Assembly: GCA_948938605.1 (NCBI GenBank)
Contig: CARAIG010000078.1
Location: 1 to 9,011, forward strand
DNA from: an uncultured Eubacteriales bacterium
GTDB lineage: Bacteria > Bacillota > Clostridia > Christensenellales > CAG-314
DNA length: 9,011 nt
Direction: 5' to 3'
The notes beneath the pieces are model-generated. The model did no database searches and was not told the DNA's origin. It was given only the letters and a program-made list of their open reading frames with translations. The position numbers and the translations under genes are program-made. Below are positions 1 to 6,877 of this stretch, in pieces. Every line of letters begins with the position of its first letter. The stretch's first letter is position 1.

Positions 1-25
1 ACGTTTTCTTAAAATATCTTTTAGA

Positions 26-57
26 GCACCGAGCCATTAACGGCTCGGTGTACTTTT
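26..57 (+). terminator. Intrinsic terminator-like hairpin upstream of the operon
   Basis: A perfect 9-bp inverted repeat, CACCGAGCC (27-35) and GGCTCGGTG (42-50), encloses a 6-base loop, ATTAAC. A G-T pair can extend it at 26/51. A T-rich but interrupted tail (TACTTTTGTT) follows on the + strand. The GC-rich stem in AT-rich surroundings fits a rho-independent terminator of a gene that ends before the window. The minus-strand side has a poorer T tail, so + is the likelier direction. The tail is imperfect, so it may be a weak terminator or may let some transcription into the comM operon. Confidence 0.65.
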
Positions 58-116
58 GTTAAGTGTATAGCTATAATGGAAAATTTAACAATTTACAAAA
101 ATTTATTAAAAAAGGC

Positions 117-145
117 TTGTTTGTTTTAAGTTTCGCAGTTATACT
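117..145 (+). promoter_or_regulatory. Candidate sigma-A-type promoter of the comM-trxA operon
   Basis: TTGTTT (117-122) and TATACT (140-145) are separated by 17 bases. They match the -35 consensus TTGACA at 3 of 6 positions and the -10 consensus TATAAT at 5 of 6. The start of transcription would fall around 152-154, giving a leader of roughly 30 bases before the comM ATG at 185. A second, perfect TATAAT lies at 72-77, but nothing resembling a -35 box sits at the correct distance upstream of it. The AT-rich composition makes chance matches common, so this is only a candidate. Confidence 0.4.
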
Positions 146-172
146 AATACAATAGGCATCTTTTGCAATGCT

Positions 173-178
173 AAGGAG
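173..178 (+). promoter_or_regulatory. Ribosome binding site of comM
   Basis: AAGGAG lies 6 bases before the ATG at 185. It is a strong Shine-Dalgarno match and fixes the start of the first gene in the operon. Confidence 0.75.
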
Positions 179-184
179 AAAACC

Positions 185-1711
185 ATGCTGGCTTTAATTA
201 GAAGTTACGGATTAAAAGGTTTGGACGGGTTTCCCGTTCAGGCGGAAATAGATTTACATATGGGTATGCCTACTTACGATATAGTAGGGCTTGCCGATAC
301 TGCTGTAAAAGAATCTAAGGAACGCGTACGTTCGGCAATTAAAAACAGCGGTTATTCCTATCCCGTTGCATCAATGGTAATTAATCTCGCGCCTGCCGAT
401 ATTAAAAAGGAAGGCAGTTTGTACGATTTGCCCATTGCCTTAGGGTTGCTTACTGCAAGCAAGCAAGTTGAATACAGCGCATTGAAGCCTGCCGTATTTG
501 TAGGTGAACTGTCTTTAAACGGCGAAGTCCGCAAGGTAAACGGTTTGCTTCCTATGATAATATCTGCCGTACAAAACGGCGAACATTTATTTGTTATACC
601 CAAGGAAAACGAAAAAGAAGCAATGTTTATAGAAGGTGCGGAAATTTATGCTGTCGAAACGTTAAGGCAAGCTGTTGAGTTTGCAACGGGCGAAAGGACA
701 CTGCAACCTGTTGCCGTTAAAAATTGGCAAAGCACCGTTGAACACAGAGATTATGATAACGATTTTAAATATATAAAAGGACAGTATGCCGCAAAGCGCG
801 CTATGGAAATAGCAGTTGCCGGCGGACACAATATATTAATGGTAGGTCCACCGGGAGCGGGCAAGACGATGCTTGCAAAAGCGGTGCCGTCCATTATGCC
901 CAACCTTACATTTGACGAAGCGTTGGAAGTTGCTAAAATTCACAGCGTGTCGGGACAGCTCGACGCGGGCTTTATATTCGAACGCCCGTTTAGGACGCCG
1001 CATCATACTTCGACTACTGTCGCTTTAACGGGCGGCGGGAATAAGGCGCGTCCCGGCGAGATTAGTCTTGCTCATAACGGCGTACTGTTTTTGGATGAAT
1101 TGCCGGAGTATCCGCGCGCAACGCTAGAAACATTGCGCCAACCGTTAGAAGACGGAGTTATTACAATTTCGCGCAATGCTGTTTCAGTAACGTATCCCGC
1201 CGATTTTATGCTTATTGCCAGTATGAATCCTTGTCCGTGCGGCAATTACGGCAGCGCTACTGCGGAGTGTACTTGTTCCGCTTCGCAAATTCACCGTTAT
1301 CTAAGCAAACTGTCGGGACCGTTGCTTGACAGGATAGATATACATATTGAAGTCGACAATGTAACATACGACGATTTGCAAGTTGGCGACTTTGCTGAAT
1401 CGTCCGCAGAAATCCGTAAACGCGTTAACAGCGCAAGGCAAATTCAGCTTGAACGATTAAGTTCGAAAGGTTTGCGCTGTAATGCTCAAATGAAGTCCGC
1501 CGACATAAAGAAGTATTGCAATTTAACGTCGGATAGCAGTGCTCTTGTAAGGGAATCGTTTGAAAGGTTTAATTTGTCAGCGCGCGCTTACACAAGAGTG
1601 CTTAAAGTAGCGCGAACCATAGCCGACCTTGACGGATCGGAAAACATTACCGCAAGGCACATTGCCGAATCGTTGCAATACCGCGCGTTAGACAGGAAGT
1701 ATCGGGTTTGA
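185..1711 (+). CDS. comM: YifB/ComM family Mg-chelatase-like AAA+ ATPase
   Basis: This 508-residue protein is full length for the family (H. influenzae and E. coli homologues are about 500-510). Residues 1-170 form the Lon-protease-like (ChlI) N-terminal domain. The AAA+ core follows, with Walker A GPPGAGKT at 221-228, Walker B LFLDEL at 301-306 and an arginine-bearing LLDRIDIHIEV segment at 380-390. A C-terminal Mg-chelatase domain spans about 410-505. Two cysteine pairs in the AAA+ region (C350/C352 and C362/C364) look like the zinc-type insertion common in the family. In naturally transformable bacteria ComM is a hexameric branch-migration helicase that extends integration of incoming DNA; that role is family knowledge, not shown here. 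It opens the operon and abuts dprA, another transformation protein. The start is supported by AAGGAG 6 bases upstream. The family is also common in bacteria not known to be transformable, so the physiological role is less certain than the family. Confidence 0.95.
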   Translation: MLALIRSYGLKGLDGFPVQAEIDLHMGMPTYDIVGLADTAVKESKERVRSAIKNSGYSYPVASMVINLAPADIKKEGSLYDLPIALGLLTASKQVEYSALKPAVFVGELSLNGEVRKVNGLLPMIISAVQNGEHLFVIPKENEKEAMFIEGAEIYAVETLRQAVEFATGERTLQPVAVKNWQSTVEHRDYDNDFKYIKGQYAAKRAMEIAVAGGHNILMVGPPGAGKTMLAKAVPSIMPNLTFDEALEVAKIHSVSGQLDAGFIFERPFRTPHHTSTTVALTGGGNKARPGEISLAHNGVLFLDELPEYPRATLETLRQPLEDGVITISRNAVSVTYPADFMLIASMNPCPCGNYGSATAECTCSASQIHRYLSKLSGPLLDRIDIHIEVDNVTYDDLQVGDFAESSAEIRKRVNSARQIQLERLSSKGLRCNAQMKSADIKKYCNLTSDSSALVRESFERFNLSARAYTRVLKVARTIADLDGSENITARHIAESLQYRALDRKYRV

Positions 1712-2805
1712 TGATGTACTCTCAGCAGCAAAAACTGTGCATATTGTTTGGGGAAAGGTTAGTACCAAGCAAAAAGTTTTTTCAAATCGTCGATTTGTTT
1801 GAGAATATCGACGAGCTTTTGTCGTCCTTTGGTAACAGCAAACAAATAGCCGATATACTTGGTAACAGTTACAATGATTTATTGAAGGACATTAAACAAA
1901 ACGCTGCGGATAAAATTATTGCCGAAATGACCGCAAACAACGTCTATGCCGTAACTTGGTATTGTAAGGATTATCCCGAGACATTGTGCGATATCGACGA
2001 GCCGCCTTACGTGCTGTTTTGCAAAGGCAATATTAACTTGTTAAGCGACAGCAATTGTTTAGCAATTGTTGGTACGCGCAAAGTGTCGTCTTACGGCAAA
2101 AGGGCTGCGACGGATTTTGCCCGCATATTATGCGAGCACTTTGTAATAGTAAGCGGTCTTGCTTACGGGGTGGATTCGTTAGCGCACGAAACCACGTTGA
2201 AGGAAAACGGAAAAACCATTGCGGTGTTGGGTTCGGGGATACTTAATATTTATCCCGCCACAAACGAAAACTTAGCCGAGCGCATTGTTCACAACAAAGG
2301 GCTGGTTGTGTCCGAATACGGTTTGCGTGAGAATCCTATGCCATACCATTTTCCGCACCGAAACCGCATTGTTGCGGGGCTGTCCCGCGGATTGCTTGTT
2401 TGTCAAGCGCCAAAGAAAAGCGGTACATTGTCAACCGTTGAACTTGCGTTGGAGCAAGGCAAGGATATATTTGTAGTTCCCGGTGAAATTTACGACAGCG
2501 GTTTTGCCGGTAGCAACACACTTATTAAAAGTATGCAAGGCGCATGCGTAACTACGCCTCGCGATATAGAAGATTACTACGGGCTTTACTCGGAACCTGT
2601 TAAAAAGCAAGCCGTACAACTTACTTTTGACGAACAAAAAATCGTCGACTTGTTATCGAGCGGCGCAAAAACATTCGATCAAATTGTGATAGAAACACAA
2701 ATTACTCCGTCCGAACTTAATTTTTTGTTGGCAAATTTGGAATTAAGGAGTATAATTGCTAGGTTATCGGGTAATCTTTACCGTTTATATGGAGGAATTG
2801 AATGA
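1711..2805 (+). CDS. dprA: DNA-processing protein DprA (Smf)
   Basis: DprA binds incoming single-stranded DNA in the cytoplasm, displaces SSB and loads RecA during transformation. The N-terminal 100 residues resemble the SAM-like extension. The Rossmann-like core follows: GTRKVSSYG at 121-129, SGLAYGVDSLAH at 148-159, AVLGSG at 171-176, FPHRNR at 214-219, and KSGTLSTVELALEQGKDIFV at 236-255. A winged-helix C-terminal domain covers about 303-360. The length of 364 residues is usual. Three starts are possible: TTG 1708, ATG 1711 and ATG 1714. I chose 1711 because it forms a TGATG junction with the comM stop and lies 11 bases from AGGAAG (1694-1699); TTG 1708, 8 bases from that site, would add one residue. 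The motif usually read as VVEA before the SG loop is VCQA here (residues 230-233), so the common acidic residue is Gln. The frame is open and the core intact, so the protein is probably functional. Confidence 0.95.
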   Translation: MMYSQQQKLCILFGERLVPSKKFFQIVDLFENIDELLSSFGNSKQIADILGNSYNDLLKDIKQNAADKIIAEMTANNVYAVTWYCKDYPETLCDIDEPPYVLFCKGNINLLSDSNCLAIVGTRKVSSYGKRAATDFARILCEHFVIVSGLAYGVDSLAHETTLKENGKTIAVLGSGILNIYPATNENLAERIVHNKGLVVSEYGLRENPMPYHFPHRNRIVAGLSRGLLVCQAPKKSGTLSTVELALEQGKDIFVVPGEIYDSGFAGSNTLIKSMQGACVTTPRDIEDYYGLYSEPVKKQAVQLTFDEQKIVDLLSSGAKTFDQIVIETQITPSELNFLLANLELRSIIARLSGNLYRLYGGIE

Positions 2806-5021
2806 AACTTGTAATTGTCGAGTCACCTGCAAAAGCAAAGACAATTGCTAAATACTTGGGCGAAGGTTACAAAGTGGACGCTTCGCGCGGTCATATTTGG
2901 GACTTGCCCGAAAAAACAATGGGTATCGATTTTGAAAATAACTACGAACCCCAACTTGAAGCACGCAAGCCCGAACAAAGGGAAACCATTTCACGGTTGC
3001 GCAGCGAAGTGGCAAAAGCCGAGCAAGTTTTTTTGGCAACCGACCCGGACCGCGAAGGCGAAGCGATTTCGTATCATTTGCAATGCGCTTTAAAGTTGGA
3101 TCCTAACGAGAAAAACCGCATAATGTTTAACGAAATTTCCAAAAAAGCGGTAAGCAAAGCAATCCAAAATCCGCGCTATATCAACCGCGGATTGGTTGAC
3201 GCTCAGCAAGCGCGCAGGGTACTGGATCGTCTTGTCGGTTATACGCTGTCGCCTGTTTTGTGCAAAAAGATACGTAACAAATTGTCGGCAGGACGCGTTC
3301 AATCCGCCGCATTGCGCATTATCGTCGACCGCGAAAAGGAAATACAAGCGTTTAAGCCTGAGGAGTTTTGGACTATTTCCGCGAAACTCGAAAAACGCGG
3401 CAAAAAGCCGCAGTTTAATGCAACGCTATCCGAAAAGAACGGAAAAAAGATTAAACTTAAAAACAAAGAGCAGTGCGACGAAGCGCTGCAATCGTTAAAT
3501 AACGGCAAGTATATTGTTACTAACGTTAAAAAGTCGGTAACAAGCAGCAGACCGCAACCGCCCTTTACAACAAGTACTTTGCAGCAGGACGCCGTAAACA
3601 AATTGAAAATGTCCAGTGCGTCGGCAATGGCGGTAGCGCAACAACTTTACGAAGGTTTTGATATACCGGGTATGGGTCACGTTGCTTTGGTTACCTATAT
3701 CCGTACCGACTCCGTACGTGTTTCCGACGACGCTATTTTTAGTGCGCGCGATCACATTAAGCAATTTTTTGGCGATAAATACGTTCCCGAAAAGCCTAAT
3801 TTTTATGCAACTAAAAAGCAAGCGCAGGATGCGCACGAGGCAATACGTCCTATTAATCTAGATGTTACCCCAGCGTCCATTAAAGATAAGGTTCAACCCA
3901 ATCAATACCGTTTGTACAAATTAATTTATCAACGGTTTTTGGCAAGTCAGGCGTCTTACGCTACCTATGACTCGGTAAACGTTACGGTTGCGTGTAACGA
4001 ATACGGTTTTACCGCAACAGGCAAGACGTTGATTTTTGACGGTTATTTGGCAATTTACGGTGAGATCAAGAGCAAGGATACGGACGAAGAGCAAAATGCA
4101 GCGCTTCCCCCTTTGGAAGCGGGTGACGAGTTAAATTTAATTAATCTTAAACACGAGCAGAAATTTACTAAACCGCCCGCACGTTATACCGAAGCAAGTT
4201 TAATTAAGACGATGGAAGAAAAGGGTATAGGTCGTCCCAGCACGTATGCGGCTACTATGCAAACCTTGTATAAGCGCGAATACGTAAATAAGGAAAATAA
4301 AATCCTTGTTCCGTCCAATTTAGGTATACAAGTTACCGATTACCTTGAACAGTATTTCGGTGAGATAGTTGACATCCAGTTTACTGCCGATATGGAAGAC
4401 AGGCTGGACGCAATCGAAGATAACAATCAGCCTTGGTACGAAATCGTCGACAGTTTTTATCAACCGATGCTAAAAGAAGTTAAGGACGCTATGCACGGCG
4501 AAAAAGTAGTTGTAGCAGATGAAATGTCGGATGAAGTATGTGAAAAGTGCGGTTCGCCAATGGTTGTGCGTACGGGACGTTACGGCAAGTATCTTGCGTG
4601 CAGCAATTATCCTAATTGCTCCAATATCCGTAGTTTAAAACAGACTACCCCTCCTAAGGAAACGGATATTAAGTGCGAGTTGTGCGGTTCGATGATGCTG
4701 GAACGGCAAGGCAAGTACGGCAAGTATCTTGCTTGCAGTAATTATCCTAATTGTAAAAATACCAAGCCGTTAAGCGAAGTTGTGGCAAAGTGTCCTAAAT
4801 GCGGTAAAGATGTAATTAAGCGTATATCCAAACGCGGCGCCGTATTTTACGGTTGTACGGGATATCCCGATTGCGATTTCGTTTCGTGGGATGTTCCTAC
4901 GGGGAAATTGTGCCCGATTTGCCAATCGCCTTTAATTTACAAAAAAAGCGGAAAGAAAGAAGTAATACGTTGCTCGGATAAAAATTGTAAATACGACGGC
5001 GGTGCAAAAAGTGAAGGTTAA
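2802..5021 (+). CDS. topA: DNA topoisomerase I (type IA) with four C-terminal zinc ribbons
   Basis: TopA relaxes negative supercoils by passing a strand through a transient single-strand break. The N-terminal TOPRIM domain contains IVESPAKAKTI (4-14, with the catalytic Glu7) and the acidic metal-binding DPDREGEA at 81-88. The nucleophilic tyrosine is Tyr299 in TYIRTDS (298-304). KGIGRPSTYA (474-483) is also diagnostic. The tail carries four zinc-ribbon modules with cysteines at 580/583/600/606, 625/628/645/651, 664/667/685/691 and 704/707/724/729. The first two are almost identical to each other. At 739 residues the length is normal for a bacterial TopA. The ATG overlaps the dprA stop in an ATGA junction and has GGAGG (2791-2795) 6 bases upstream, so coupled translation is likely. 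Nothing suggests reverse gyrase or topoisomerase III: there is no helicase domain, and the zinc tail is typical of TopA. Confidence 0.97.
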   Translation: MKLVIVESPAKAKTIAKYLGEGYKVDASRGHIWDLPEKTMGIDFENNYEPQLEARKPEQRETISRLRSEVAKAEQVFLATDPDREGEAISYHLQCALKLDPNEKNRIMFNEISKKAVSKAIQNPRYINRGLVDAQQARRVLDRLVGYTLSPVLCKKIRNKLSAGRVQSAALRIIVDREKEIQAFKPEEFWTISAKLEKRGKKPQFNATLSEKNGKKIKLKNKEQCDEALQSLNNGKYIVTNVKKSVTSSRPQPPFTTSTLQQDAVNKLKMSSASAMAVAQQLYEGFDIPGMGHVALVTYIRTDSVRVSDDAIFSARDHIKQFFGDKYVPEKPNFYATKKQAQDAHEAIRPINLDVTPASIKDKVQPNQYRLYKLIYQRFLASQASYATYDSVNVTVACNEYGFTATGKTLIFDGYLAIYGEIKSKDTDEEQNAALPPLEAGDELNLINLKHEQKFTKPPARYTEASLIKTMEEKGIGRPSTYAATMQTLYKREYVNKENKILVPSNLGIQVTDYLEQYFGEIVDIQFTADMEDRLDAIEDNNQPWYEIVDSFYQPMLKEVKDAMHGEKVVVADEMSDEVCEKCGSPMVVRTGRYGKYLACSNYPNCSNIRSLKQTTPPKETDIKCELCGSMMLERQGKYGKYLACSNYPNCKNTKPLSEVVAKCPKCGKDVIKRISKRGAVFYGCTGYPDCDFVSWDVPTGKLCPICQSPLIYKKSGKKEVIRCSDKNCKYDGGAKSEG
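4547..4753 (+). repeat. Tandem near-identical zinc-ribbon repeat inside topA
   Basis: Two copies lie 135 bases (45 codons) apart. GTGCGGTTCG occurs at 4547-4556 and again at 4682-4691. A 38-base stretch at 4581-4618 recurs at 4716-4753 with two differences that I can see, both synonymous (GCG/GCT and AGC/AGT). They encode YGKYLACSNYPNC in both copies (TopA residues 594-606 and 639-651). The third and fourth zinc ribbons are much more diverged. The pattern fits internal duplication or gene conversion of one 45-residue module. Confidence 0.8.
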
Positions 5022-6312
5022 AGTTATAGGCGGTGGCTTTGCCGGCTGCGAAGCGTGTTATCAACTACTTAAACGCGGAGTTGAAGTTACTCTTGAAGAA
5101 ATGAAGCCGCTTAAAAAATCGCCCGCGCATACGCTAGATACATTGTGTGAAGTAGTGTGTTCAAATTCATTTAAAAGCGACGACGTTAATACTTCTAGCG
5201 GATTGTTAAAAGCGGAAATGCGTATGTTGGACAGTTTTATCGTAAAAATTGCCGAACAAACGCGTGTGCCTGCGGGTAATGCTTTGGCAGTTGACCGATA
5301 CGCTTTTTCGCAAAAAGTGACCGAAGAATTAACTAAATTCCCCAATTTTAAGCGTTTTGACAAAGTTGCGAGCGATTTGTCCGCTGACGGTTACGATTTT
5401 GTTATCGTTGCCACAGGACCTTTGACCGACGAATCGTTAATTCCTGCACTGCAAGATATATTCGGAAAAGACTTTTTGTACTTTTTTGACGCCGTTGCAC
5501 CCATTGTTACTGCCGATAGCATTGATTATTCCAGCGCATTTGTAGGCAGTCGTTACGGTAAAGGGGACGCTGACTACTTGAACTGTCCAATGGATAAGGA
5601 CGAGTATTTGACGTTTTACAGCAATCTAATAGGCGCCGAAACCGTTGATTTGAAGGATTTTGAAAACAACGTGTTTGAAGGTTGTATGCCGATTGAGGTT
5701 ATGGCAAAGCGCGGTGCCGATACAATACGGTTTGGACCGCTTAAACCCGTAGGTCTAATGGATGAGCGCACTAATAAACGTCCTTATGCCGTTTTACAGT
5801 TGCGTAAGGAAAATGCCGAAGGTACGCTATATAATTTAGTAGGGTTTCAAACCAACTTAAAGTATCCCGAACAAAAACGTGTATTTTCGTTGATTCCCGC
5901 ATTGCGTAATGCCGAATTTGCCCGCTACGGAGTTATGCACAGAAATACGTATTTGAATTCGCCAAAGTTTTTAAACAGTGATTTTCAACTTAAAGCCAAT
6001 CCTAAAATATTTTTTGCCGGACAAATCACAGGCGTTGAAGGCTATATGGAATCGGCAATGAGCGGTTTAGTTGCGGCTTTGCAAGGATACTTGTTTTTTA
6101 GCGGCAACAACACAATTGCTTTTCCTGCCGATACTATGATTGGGGCACTGTGCAAGCATATATCAACGGATTTCGGCGAATACTCACCAATGAACAGTAA
6201 TTTTGGGATACTTCCTGCTTACGAAGTACATATTAAAGATAAATCTCAACGCAAAGCGGCTTATGCCGAACGTGCGTTGAATTCGCTTAGACAAACAATC
6301 ACATCGATATAA
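5002..6312 (+). CDS. trmFO: Methylenetetrahydrofolate-tRNA-(uracil-5-)-methyltransferase TrmFO
   Basis: TrmFO makes 5-methyluridine at position 54 in the tRNA T-loop, using methylenetetrahydrofolate as carbon donor and reduced FAD. The FAD-binding Rossmann motif is GGGFAGCEA at 10-18. EVVCSNSFKS (50-59) holds Cys53, and FEGCMPIEVMAKRG (225-238) holds Cys228; these match the two functional cysteines reported for the Bacillus enzyme. Further family signatures are VPAGNALAVDRY (89-100), RYGKGDADYLNCPM (184-197), RPYAVLQLR (260-268), GVMHRNTY (310-317) and FFAGQITGVEGYMES (337-351). Its 436 residues match the family. The start is GTG at 5002, overlapping topA by 20 bases; GTG 5011 would shorten it by 3 residues and overlap by 11. 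Neither has a clear Shine-Dalgarno site, so translation probably depends on ribosomes finishing topA. This is the FAD/folate enzyme, not the SAM-dependent TrmA. It should not be called gid or gidA. Confidence 0.96.
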   Translation: MQKVKVKVIGGGFAGCEACYQLLKRGVEVTLEEMKPLKKSPAHTLDTLCEVVCSNSFKSDDVNTSSGLLKAEMRMLDSFIVKIAEQTRVPAGNALAVDRYAFSQKVTEELTKFPNFKRFDKVASDLSADGYDFVIVATGPLTDESLIPALQDIFGKDFLYFFDAVAPIVTADSIDYSSAFVGSRYGKGDADYLNCPMDKDEYLTFYSNLIGAETVDLKDFENNVFEGCMPIEVMAKRGADTIRFGPLKPVGLMDERTNKRPYAVLQLRKENAEGTLYNLVGFQTNLKYPEQKRVFSLIPALRNAEFARYGVMHRNTYLNSPKFLNSDFQLKANPKIFFAGQITGVEGYMESAMSGLVAALQGYLFFSGNNTIAFPADTMIGALCKHISTDFGEYSPMNSNFGILPAYEVHIKDKSQRKAAYAERALNSLRQTITSI

Positions 6313-6323
6313 GGAGATTTATA

Positions 6324-6875
6324 ATGTCGGAATATTTTGGCGATACAATTAAAGGCACAACTATATGCGCTGTCAAACGCGACGGAAAAATTGCCGTTGC
6401 CGGCGACGGACAAGTGACGCAAGGACAAAACGTAATAATGAAAGGCAATGCTGTAAAAGTCCGCCGTATATTTGACGGTAAAATAATAACGGGCTTTGCA
6501 GGTTCGGTTGCCGACGCTTTTACTTTGTCCGAAAAATTTGAAGAAATGCTGCAAAAGTTCAGCGGTAATTTACTCCGTTCGGCAGTGGAAGTGGCTCAAT
6601 TGTGGCGCAGAGATAACGTTATGCGTAAATTAGAAGCAATGATGATTGTAGCCGATAAGGAAAACATCTTTTTACTTTCGGGAACGGGTGACGTAATAGA
6701 GCCCGATGACGGTGTTTGCGCAATCGGTAGCGGCGGCAATTATGCTTTGGCAGCGGCAAAGGCGTTGTACCGTAATACGGATTTGTCCGCTAAGGAAATA
6801 GCCCAAAAGGCATTGCAAATTGCCAGTGAAATATGTGTATTTACCAACGGACACATAACGGTAGAGGAGGCGTAG
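6324..6875 (+). CDS. hslV: ATP-dependent protease proteolytic subunit HslV (ClpQ)
   Basis: HslV forms the double-hexamer proteolytic core of HslUV, a proteasome-beta-like N-terminal threonine hydrolase in the cytoplasm. The conserved mature N-terminus TTICAVKRDGK begins at residue 12, after an 11-residue leader ending in KG. Cleavage at Gly11 would expose Thr12 as the nucleophile. GDGQVT (27-32), a conserved lysine at 45 (matching Lys33 of the mature enzyme), FAGSVADAFTL (58-68), RKLEAMMIVADKEN (101-114) and IGSGGNYALAAAKAL (134-148) all fit the family. The mature part, 172 residues, is standard length. The ATG is set by AAGGAG (6311-6316), 7 bases upstream; no start codon lies nearer to Thr12, so the leader is real. 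The nucleophile is Thr, unlike the Ser of Bacillus subtilis CodW. It follows trmFO by 11 bases and precedes its partner hslU by 2. Confidence 0.96.
   Translation: MSEYFGDTIKGTTICAVKRDGKIAVAGDGQVTQGQNVIMKGNAVKVRRIFDGKIITGFAGSVADAFTLSEKFEEMLQKFSGNLLRSAVEVAQLWRRDNVMRKLEAMMIVADKENIFLLSGTGDVIEPDDGVCAIGSGGNYALAAAKALYRNTDLSAKEIAQKALQIASEICVFTNGHITVEEA
6864..6870 (+). promoter_or_regulatory. Ribosome binding site deciding the hslU start
   Basis: GAGGAGG lies inside the last codons of hslV, 7 bases before the ATG at 6878. It favours that start over the in-frame ATG at 6833, which would add 15 residues (beginning MCIYQRTHNG) unlike any HslU N-terminus. The 6878 start gives the family-typical MTPKQIVNELDRYIIGQ. 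Confidence 0.85.
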
Positions 6876-6877
6876 AT

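Noticed and set aside
26..57. The hairpin with GCACCGAGCC and a CTTTT tail resembles the last hairpin of a Cas9 tracrRNA.
   Set aside because: There is no anti-repeat, CRISPR array or cas gene nearby, and only 26 bases lie upstream in the window. A GC-rich stem plus T-rich tail is explained by an ordinary terminator.
72..77. The perfect TATAAT as the main operon promoter.
   Set aside because: The hexamer 17 bases upstream (TGTACT) is a poor -35 match and there is no extended -10 TG. The 117-145 pair is better spaced, though the TATAAT could still be a weak promoter.
185..1711. The first gene as a true magnesium chelatase subunit for chlorophyll synthesis.
   Set aside because: The N-terminal Lon-like domain and full-length YifB/ComM architecture, with a dprA neighbour, indicate the ComM family rather than ChlI/BchI.
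3495..3836. Minus-strand open frame of about 113 codons inside topA.
   Set aside because: It lies wholly within a conserved part of topA, and its composition is typical of antisense shadow frames with no recognisable domain.
6833..6877. A 15-residue N-terminal extension of HslU from an upstream in-frame ATG.
   Set aside because: It lies inside hslV, has no homology to HslU starts, and the ATG at 6878 has a strong GAGGAGG 7 bases upstream.
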